41,249 nt of DNA from contig SWDT01000219.1 in assembly GCA_009193035.1 (NCBI GenBank), positions 1 to 41,249 of the forward strand, read 5' to 3'. A program made the translations under genes and the position numbers. Shown one piece after another: positions 32,201 to 41,249 of the stretch. The DNA is from Halicephalobus mephisto. Its lineage: Eukaryota; Nematoda; Chromadorea; Rhabditida; Panagrolaimidae. The notes beneath the pieces were generated by a model. That model saw only the letters and a program-made list of their open reading frames with translations. It had not been told where the DNA came from and did not search any database. How positions within the stretch are numbered: position 1 is the stretch's first letter; each line of letters begins with the position of its first letter.

Positions 32201-35200
32201 ACAGAAGCGAACAGATTCTGATGGTCAAAGAAGTCTACAAAAACACGAAATTCATCTGTACTGCTAAAAACGAGGAAGGAACAACGGAACGGACTGTGAA
32301 CGTCAATGTCCTCGGACCTGGTTCTGCTCCGATTTTGAGAAGTGCTAATACAGGCAGAACATCCATCCAAATTGCCTGGGATCCACCACATCTTCAGAAT
32401 AGACCGATCACTTCTTACACACTGTACTACACAACAAATCCTCAACAGCCCTTGAAGTTCTGGAAGAAAGTCCATGTTGACGAACCAACAAGACAAGTCA
32501 CTATCTCGCATTTGCAGCCAAGCAGAACTTACTATATTCGAGTACGTGCTCTGGACAAAGAAGGTCCGGGTAAACCCTCGAGTACTGTATCGGTCAATAC
32601 TTTAAAGCCACCAAAGAGACCTGAGATTGAAATCGTCGATGGTTCAGAAAAATTAATCGCCCCGAATACATCATTCTCAATTGCTTGTAACGTCACTGAA
32701 GGTGATCCGACTCCTACTCTTTACTGGGCCACCAAAGGTCGTCCAATAACCCAACACAAAACAACCCGTCTCTTCACTGTTGACCACGTTGGATTAATTG
32801 AAGATGCTGTTTTTACTTGTACTGCCAAAAACGAAGCCGGTACTGAAGAGAAAAATGCCACTATTCTGATTGCTGGACCTTCTACACCAGAACGAGTAAG
32901 ATCCACTATTGATGGAACCAGCGTTCAGGTATTTTGGGAACAGCCAAAATATCCGAACAAGGAATTACAAGGCTATGAAATCCTCTACACCACGGATCCC
33001 TCGAAGCCCTTAGAAGAATGGAATGTCGCTAAAGTCGATGATCCTGCTGCAACTACATTTACTGTTGATGCATTGGATGAGAAAACAGATTATACTTTCA
33101 AAGTACGAGGTGTCAGTGACAGAGGTCCTGGACAATCAAGTGCTCCGTTTGAAGCGAAGACATGGCTTGGACGTGAGTTTTTAAAAGATTATAGTCATAT
33201 TATTATAAAAATCAAAAATAACTAATTACCAAATTATGTCGAATAGAATCTCCAGAAATTAAAAGAAAATCGATTATGAGACTATTTTGCCAGATTAATT
33301 ATTTTCCATTTTCATTGGTTCTGTGAAAATTTAAAAATTTCTAAAAATATATATCCTTTTTTTAAATTACAACGCTTATGTTGTAACTGCAAATGTCACT
33401 TGTTACAAAATTGCCCTTACAAAAATTTCGAAAACTTGTGAACTAAAACAACTTACAATTTCGAATTTATATAGCAGCTAGTTCTTAATCTTATAGATTT
33501 CGTAATTCATGTTTTGACAATATATTCTATTCAAATTGATTTGGTAACTTCTGGATTAAAGTCATGTAGAATATCCAAACTTCTCTCTGCTTTTGAAGCT
33601 TAATGGATAGACATTAAAGCATTGATAAATATTTAAGAAATTATAGCTTTCATTACAATAAATCCTCAAAAATAAAATTTTCAATTTGTTAGAAAAATAC
33701 TAAATCAAGTTAATATTTAGCACGTGAACCAAGTGTGACACTTTCACCAGATGAATCCATCGAAACACCTCCAAATATGAAAGAATTGGTCTTCAATTGT
33801 GAAGCCAGTGGTGTTCCTAAACCGAAAATTATCTGGCTCTGGAAAGGACTTCCGATTGAAGACGGAAAAGACGAATATCGTATTTATGAAGTAAAAACAG
33901 ATGCTTTGGACAAATCGGCAAGCAAGTTGACAGCTCAATCTACAACAAGATCTGGAGCAATTACTTGTCAAGCTGTGAATAAACATGGACAGGATGAAAA
34001 GGCCACTGATGTCAGAATTTTGGGTCCAGGAGGACCACCAAGAAACATTAAGCCATCTACACAAGAAAACGGATTCACTGTTGAATGGGAACCTCCAGAG
34101 CATCCCAATGGAAACATCAACAAATACGTTATTTACTACACTCCAGAAGATTCTGACGGCGATTTGGCTGACTTCCAAACCAAAGTTGTTGATGGAACTA
34201 GTCGAGTTGTAACCATTGATAACCAAGATGAAAACACTCCTTTCGTAATCAGAATGCAAGCGATTTCTGATGACGGTCCAGGAATCATTTCTGAAAGCAT
34301 CAAGGTCAAGACAGGAGAAAAACGTAAATTCATAATTTATCAAAACTTAATTTGAAACTTAATTTTAGATATTCCTCTTATTGTCAAGCTCGAAATACTG
34401 GATCCAGAAACAAAAGAAGGAGAAGAAACCGTTGTCGATCCAAAACAGGAAATCAGATTCCGTTGTATCACTGAAGGTCGTCCTGCTCCTACAGTGTCTT
34501 ATTCCTGGTTGCCATTTAATAACACTGAAAGCGGAGAAGAACCAGTAACCATCGACATCAGTCCAGTTAGCGATAAAGAACACAGCTATCAGTCTTCAGA
34601 AGTTTCATCCTCGACGTTGACAAGGAGACAATTGCTGTGTCAAGCTAGAAATCAGGATGGAACTGCAACAGATAAACACACATTCAATGTCATCAGTAAG
34701 TTTCATTTATACTTTACTTAATAAAGATCACAATTTAGAACCCGGAAGTCCACCAAGAGATATTACTCCGATTGTTGACATTGATAATAGAGTCACTATT
34801 AAATGGCAAGATCCAATTTATCCGAATGGAGATATTACTGGATATAAGGTGTACCTTTCTGCTGATCCCAATAAACCACTAGTTAACTGGCAAGTCTTCG
34901 ATGCTCCTATTGATCCCGATGGAGAACCGAAAATTGTATTTGGTCGAGGTGAACTTGAACCCGAGACGCCGTATTACGTCCGTGTTGCTGCTAAGAACGA
35001 CGATGGTGAAGGAATTTCATCTGATCCAATTACTTTCGAAACTGTCAGTGGAGCTCCTATCGATGCTCCCAGCGATATTGTTGTTGATATCGCCGAGGAT
35101 AATACTATCAACATGACATGGTCAGGACCGAAACAGCCTAATGGACCAATTACAGGATACGTGGTGTACTTTACTCCAGAAGATCCTGAAACGAAGGATG

Positions 35201-38200
35201 AGGATTACAAATCTTGGTCTCATGTTGATATCCCAACTACTAGTGATACAGGATTTGTTTCTTTGGATAATAAGGAACATAATATCCTCCCGTACCATGA
35301 TTACAAGACCAGGATTTCGGCCAAAAATGACATGAATGAAGGTCCTGCGAGTGAACCAGCCCATTTCAAGACTGGAAGCGGTGAACTTCCTCCAGTGATT
35401 ACTCTCGAACCCGATGATAATCCATTCTTGGTTCCTCCGAAAGCAGATGTGACCATCAAGTGTACAGCTACAGGAGTTCCACAACCGAAGGTCAAATGGG
35501 TTGTTGGAACAGAGGAACACGATAGTCCCTTATTGCATATGACGGATTTAAGGAAAGACATTACTGCAACTTGTGTAGCTATCAACAACGCTGGAGAAAC
35601 GACTAAGAATGTTGATGTTCAAGTCCAAGGCCCAGGAACACCTCCTAATGAAGTCGTAGCAATTCCGATGACGAATCAAGAAATCAATGTTGAATGGACT
35701 GCTCCAGATGAGCCAAATGGAAATCTAAAAGAATATATTATCCATTACGGCGAAATTCCAGAAGGTGAAACAGAACCAGAAGAATGGCACACTATCAGTG
35801 TTCCTCCAGATGCCGTTAGAGACAAGATTTCTGGCGTGAAACCCAAGACTAAATACGCCATTAAAGTTCAGGCTGTCAGTGACCGTGGACCAGGAGTTGA
35901 ATCTGAACCAACTGTAGTTACAACTTTGCCACTTTCTCCAGAAGCTCCAGAATCTGCCGATGTTATTGTCCACGACAATAATACAGTTGTCGTAAGATTT
36001 GATGCAGTTCCTAATCCGGAAAACAAGAGCACAAATATCAAGGAATACAAGATCCTCTACACTCCTGAAGATCCGACATTGGATACAACAACGTGGAAGG
36101 AACTCATCTGGACTCAACCTGACGATTCACCATCCATAAGTGTCCCTATTGACGGTGAAAACTTCAGTCCGGATACAAAGTATAACGTAAGAATTATTCC
36201 GATTGGTGAAATCGAAGGTCCAGCAAGTGACAACACTCCATTCCAAACGGGAGATGGAAGTTTGTAGTACTTTTTACTTTACTTTCTAAGATTTTATCTT
36301 TTCAGTTATTCCACCAGATACCCCTGTGATCAACGCGGAAATGGAAGATGGAAATATTGTACGAGTACCAGCAGGTTCAGACTACACGGTCACTTGCACA
36401 TCTCAAGGATTCCCAACTCCATATGTTCGCTGGGTTGATCGTGAAGGAAATGTACGTGTTTATGTTTTCTTTTTTATTTGAAAAAATATATTTCAGCAGC
36501 TGAGTGAAGATGGAATGCTCCGTATTTACGACATCAAGACCCATAAGAAAGCAAAGTGCATTGCTGAGAATCCAGGGGGTGTAAAAGAAACAGACTTTAC
36601 TTTGTATGTTTCTGGTCCTGGAAATGCTCCGGAAAATATTCGAGTATCTGCTAATCATCCGAGAGCAATCGACGTTCGATGGGATCCTCCGACTATTTCA
36701 AATGGAAATATTACTCGATACATTATTTACTACACTCCTTTGGACGATCAAGACAGAGCCTTCCAAGTTGGACAAGTACCAAAGAAACCAATATCAGAAT
36801 GGATGACTTATCACGTTGTTGGAGAACATCTGAATGAAGGAGAAAAACATGCCCGATTGACAGATTTTGTCGATGCTGATACTGCTTATGCAATTGTGAT
36901 CCAGGCAGCCAATGATGATGGACCTGGTCCGTATTCCATCCAGCATTCAATTCGAACAATGTCGAAAGCTAGAGAAGCTGCTCCTAAGGATCTCCGTGTC
37001 AAACCAATCAATCAGCATTCTGCCGATGTGGACTGGAAACCTCCAGAGCCTAGTGATGAAGCTTTACTGGGTTATGAGTTGTACTACATTGAAGGAGATA
37101 AAGAAATAGAAGAAGATGATATTGCCAGTTTGCCAAATTTCGAAAAAATAGAAATAACAGATCCAGCACAATTGACAACAGAAATTCGGGATAAATTGGA
37201 GCCAGATACTGAATACGTCTTCAAGATTCGGGCTATTTATGACAACGGCCCTGGTGTTTTCTCAGAGCCCTGCATTACAAAAACCCCTCCTGAAGGCACG
37301 AAACCGTACATTGTCGTTTCCGCGGGCGGACACGGCGAACATGGTACTACGGAAATTGATTTACTACCTGGTTCTTCTTATACAGTATTTTGTAATGCTA
37401 CGGGCGACCCTCAGCCTTCAGTCAAGTGGATTCGTGGTGGAAGTTTCGCAATTGACCCAAGTATGGTCAAGACAGACGATAGTGCTGCTGAGTGGTCTTT
37501 GAAGCTTGCCAATTTGACAGAAGATACTACTTTCTTGTGTTATGCTCATAATCCATTAGGAACTGCCAACTGGACAATCCAAGTGAAAATAATTCGAGAT
37601 GGACTTCCAGAGAACTTTGATAAGAATGCTGTCAAAGCAAAAATTGAAGATGGAACACCAAAGTTGACTTTTAGCGATGCCCTGCCTTCTAATCTGAAAG
37701 AACCCGGAGAATGGAAAATCCATTTCACAGATGATCCTTCTTTACCATTGGATGAGTGGGAGACATTACCTACTAAAGATGAAGAATTGAGTGAAGTCGA
37801 TGCTCCATCATTAGTTCCCGGAATTACATATCACGTTGTTATTGAAAACCCAAAGGATGGCATCACTTCTCCAGAATTTGTAACCGTTGTACCGAGTGAG
37901 GTGTTTTGTGAGATTAAGCCAGTAATAAATTCTTTTCAGAAGCTCCTCATGACATTCGGGTTGGAACTAATATCAATGATGAAACTGTTATTGACTTCAA
38001 ACCTGCTATTACACCGGACAAAATTACCGTAAACTTGCAGAGTATAAAAATGGGTAACAAATATTGTTTTAGGAACATGTAATTAAATATTGGCCTATCG
38101 ATGACGACAGCGAGACCAACTTTGTAAAGATCAAACCAGATAACATCACAGGTGGAACTATAATCGACGGTCTCGTTCCTGGAAAAGAGTATGTATTCCA

Positions 38201-41200
38201 GCCAATTGCAGAAACAGAAGATGGAGGTTCTATTGTCGGAGATACAGTTCAGGCGAAAATCCCGACGGACGGTAATTCATCATTTGAACGCAAAAAGTAA
38301 TTTTGGTGCATTTCAGACCTTAGCTGTGATTGCTCCCATGCTTGTAAATTTGATGATGAAAGGAATCCAATTTGCTATTGTCCTGAAGGATATAAATTAG
38401 CGTCAGATGGAAAAACATGTACCGAGATTACGGTAGGAGAGGAAAGAGAATTTGTTGAGGTTAGCGACAACAAGCGTTCAATTGGAATAGAACGCAAAAT
38501 TTTATAAACTTACATATTGCATTTACAGGGTGAACCCACAGGGGCTGATATTCAAGAACCATATAAAACTGAAATAACAGAATCACCTGTAGAAACTACT
38601 CCAACGGAAGCAGTAGTCGTAGAATCCGAGGGTCAACCATCACCTGTACCAACGGATTTCAGAGGAGCTACCGTTGTTTTGGAAGAAGCAGAAACAGAAG
38701 TATACCCAACAGATGAGTTAGGAAGAGAAATCAGACCAATTGTAACGATTGACAGGAAGCTTCTTCCCACTGATGATTACGGAACAACTTTCAATCAGAG
38801 AGGAGAATCAATTGAGAAGGATGAATTCGGTTTACCATTGGATCCAGACGGCAATCGCTTACATCAAAATGAATTTGGAGAATGGGTTTACCCCCCACTT
38901 GATAAGGATGGCAAAATTCTCCCAACAGACATCAACGATCGATACGTATTCCCAATAGTAGATGATCAAGGTCAGTTGGACAAAAATGAAGACGGTGCAA
39001 ATCTCTTCCGAGATGGAAGCTTAGTACCCACAAACCCATACGGAAAACCCACCGGTCTTGATGGCTCACCACTCCCAACAGACGAAGATGGTCAATTTCG
39101 CATTCAAAGTCAACAACCAGAGCCGATGATTCCAACAGATGAAACTGGGAAACCGATTTACCCAATAGTCGGAAGCGACGGCAATCTTATGCCAACAGAC
39201 TCAACCGGAGCTCATGTCGATGTACATGGAGAACCAATTGAGATTGACAACGCTGGAAGACCTCTCGGGCCAGATGGACAGCCCTTACCTACAGATAGTT
39301 TGGGGAGATATGTCTATCCCGAACCTTCTGTTCCAACTGAAGCTCCAACTACAAGAAGGCCTATTGCAGTTATTGGACCTGATGGTGAGTTATTATCGAC
39401 ATCTATCACGGGAGAGGTTCGGATGGACACCATTAGGTAACTTGATTCCATGTTGATGATGAAGGACAGCTGGTTGGCCCCGACGGTTCTCCTCTACCTA
39501 CTGACTACGAAGGAAGAGTTGTAGTTCCCTCAGCTACAGAACAACCTGCCGAAACCCTTCCTACTGATGAAACTGGGAAACCAATTTACCCAATTGTTGG
39601 CAGTGATGGTGCATTGATGCCTACTGACGCCACAGGAGCTCATGTCGACGCTGATGGTGATCCAATTGGAACTGATGACGCTGGAAGACCACTTGGACCA
39701 GATGGACAATTACTACCCACAGATAGTTTAGGACGATATGTCTACCCTGAACCTTCCGTTCCAACTGAAGCTCCAACTACAAGAAGGCCTATTGCAGTTA
39801 TTGGTCCTGATGGACAACTACTTCCTACTACAGAAACGGGAGAAGTGATTCATCCTCAAACTGGTGAACCAGTTCCCACTAGTCCTAGTGGTGAGCTCGT
39901 TGGTCCAGATGGCTCTCCTCTGCCTACAGATGAAGATGGAAACGTCATCATTCTCCCCGGAACTGAACAAGACAACCAGCTAAACGCTTCCTACTGATGA
40001 ACTGGTAAAACCTATATATATCCAATTGTTGGCAGTGAGTGTAATTGATGCCTACTGACGCCACAGGACTCATGTCGACGTTTACGGGACCAATTGGAAA
40101 TGGATGACGCTGAAACCACTTGACCAGATGGACATTATTACCTACAGATGGTTGGGGAGATATGTCTACCCTGAAACCTTTCCGTTCCAATCATGAAGCT
40201 CCAACAAGTTAAGAACCAATTGTGTCGTGATTGGAACCGGACTGGACAAACCATATATGGTATGATATCCACTGGTCAGTACGTTTCATCCAGATACAGA
40301 ATGTTTTGAAAGTTGATGATGCAAGGACAGCTAGTTGGCCCCTTGTTCTCCTCTACCACTGACTACGAAGGAGAGTGTGTAGTTCCCTCAGTACGAACAA
40401 ACCAGTTCAAACTCTTCCTACAGATGAATACTGGGAAACCAATTTACCCAATTGTGCAGTGATGTGCATGATGCCTATGAGCCACAGGAGCTACGTCGAC
40501 GCTGATGGTGATCCCATTGAAACCGATGACCGGAAGACCACTTGGACCAGATGGGCACCCTTACCTACAGATATTTTGGGAATATGTCTATCGAACTTTC
40601 CGTTCAACTGAAGCTCCAAGCTACAAGAAGACCAGTTTTGTATTTGGACCTGATGGACAACCACTTCCAACTACAGAAACGGGAGAAGTCATTCAGTCCT
40701 CAAAACAGTCGTGAAACCAGTTCCACTAGTCCTAGTGGTGATGTCGTTGGTTCCAGATTGGGTTCTTCCTCTACCTACGGATAAGAGAAACGTTGAGTTC
40801 ATTCTCCCCGGACGGAACAACCCAGCTCAAACGCTTCCTACTATAAACTGGTAAACCGATATATCCAATTATGCGATGATGGCAAGTCTATGCCTATGAC
40901 GCGACAGGAGCTCAACGATCGACGCTGATGATGGGGGGGATCCCATGGGAACCGATGACGCTGGAACCACTGACCAGATGGGCAGCCCTTACCACAGATA
41001 GTTTGGGAGATTTTGTCTATCCTGAACTTCCTTTCCAACTGAAGCTTCCTACTACAAGAAGGCCTTTGTTGTGATTGGACCTGATGGACAACATTAGTAC
41101 TGATTCCACTGGTCATACGTTCATCCAGATACAGGAGAGTTTTGAAAGTGATGATGAAGACAGGCTGGTTGGCCCCGACGTTCTCCTCTACCTACTGACT

Positions 41201-41249
41201 ACGAAGGCAAGAGTTGTAGTTCCGTCAGCTAACTGAACAACCTGCCCGA
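29245..41249 (+). CDS. dig-1: Giant extracellular IgCAM/FN3 matrix protein, DIG-1-like (5' part, runs off window)
   Basis: Exons: 29245-29494, 29753-29887, 30004-30147, 30424-30528, 31323-31491, 31536-31762, 31808-33172, 33721-34323, 34369-34695, 34739-36259, 36306-36451, 36497-37895, 37940-38028, 38073-38271, 38317-38459, then 38529 onward; about 2560 residues by 39400. Order: signal peptide ([20 protein letters not shown]), basic region with RMKR, sushi-like Cys module (exons 5-6), EGF ([10 protein letters not shown]...CRCPKG), Ig-FN3-Ig-FN3, Ig-FN3, Ig, FN3-FN3-Ig-FN3-FN3, Ig-FN3-FN3-Ig-FN3, FN3, EGF (CDCSHACKF...CYCPEGY), acidic Thr/Pro-rich linker, PTD/GPDG repeats. No transmembrane segment seen. 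This combination with huge repeats matches C. elegans DIG-1, a basement-membrane protein that holds neurons and gonad in place; I rely on memory for that. Most introns are phase 1. Confidence 0.75.
36491..36499 (+). promoter_or_regulatory. NAGNAG tandem splice acceptor
   Basis: The acceptor of the twelfth exon reads TTTCAGCAG. Using the first or second AG keeps frame and adds or drops one Gln inside an Ig domain. Confidence 0.5.
39138..41249 (+). repeat. Coding tandem repeat, 429-base unit, alternating A/B types
   Basis: The landmark encoding TDETGKP recurs at 39138, 39566, 39996, 40423 and about 40841 (143-residue unit; later spacings shortened by deletions). Each unit runs: [67 protein letters not shown], a variable segment, [11 protein letters not shown], a second variable segment. 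The variable parts alternate: type A has [12 protein letters not shown] (coding bases from 39503, 40361, 41197), type B has PTSPSGE and [14 protein letters not shown] (from 39879, 40726). Reading frame is intact until about 39400 and in copy 2, and broken repeatedly after about 39970. The array continues beyond the window. Confidence 0.85.

Noticed and set aside
39440..39470. A small intron explaining the first frame break in the repeats
   Set aside because: A GTAACT is present but no acceptor is found within a workable distance, and the repeat sequence continues almost at once.

Overview
The window is nuclear DNA of a nematode, most likely a rhabditid. Support: compact genes with 40-60 base introns ending in TTTCAG or TTTTAG, splice acceptors placed just before start codons as expected for spliced-leader trans-splicing, an operon-like gene pair, FAR proteins (a nematode-only family), and a large IgCAM gene that looks like C. 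elegans dig-1. Intergenic DNA is very AT-rich and full of decayed repeats. The species cannot be named from the sequence.

Layout. 1-1356: 3' end of a broken LTR retrotransposon with one LTR. 2363-4103: a decayed multi-exon gene of unknown family. 4104-6437: repeats, including a 91-base hairpin element. 6438-9241 (+): FBXO42-like F-box/kelch gene followed by glia maturation factor, spaced like an operon. 9315-12033 (-): Dachshund homologue (dac-1), whose 3' end overlaps that of GMF. 12034-13763: inverted-repeat element around a 157-base tandem repeat. 13764-18752 (-): secreted PEBP, PEBP with a mitochondrial-type leader, then akap-1 (read in the order akap-1, PEBP, PEBP). 19558-19970 (+): a doubtful small gene in a GC-richer island. 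20.1-21.6 kb: low-complexity AT DNA with a ~70-base minisatellite. 22002-23916 (-): two tandem FAR genes with a TATA/GATA promoter. 24.1-29.2 kb: no confident gene, but a 193-base tandem repeat. 29245 to the end (+): the 5' part of a giant extracellular matrix gene (dig-1-like): signal peptide, sushi, EGF, about seven Ig and eleven FN3 domains, a second EGF, then long PTD/GPDG repeats.

The genes do not form one pathway. They are conserved metazoan or nematode genes, several of which (dac-1, far-1/far-2, dig-1) lie on C. elegans chromosome III as far as I remember, so the window may be a piece of that ancestral chromosome. The least ordinary feature is the dig-1-like repeat array: 429-base units in two alternating types (A-B-A-B-A), i.e. 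an 858-base higher-order repeat. From about 39.97 kb its sequence is riddled with small indels, which look like assembly errors rather than decay. Exon boundaries below were set by eye from splice signals, phase continuity and family resemblance.
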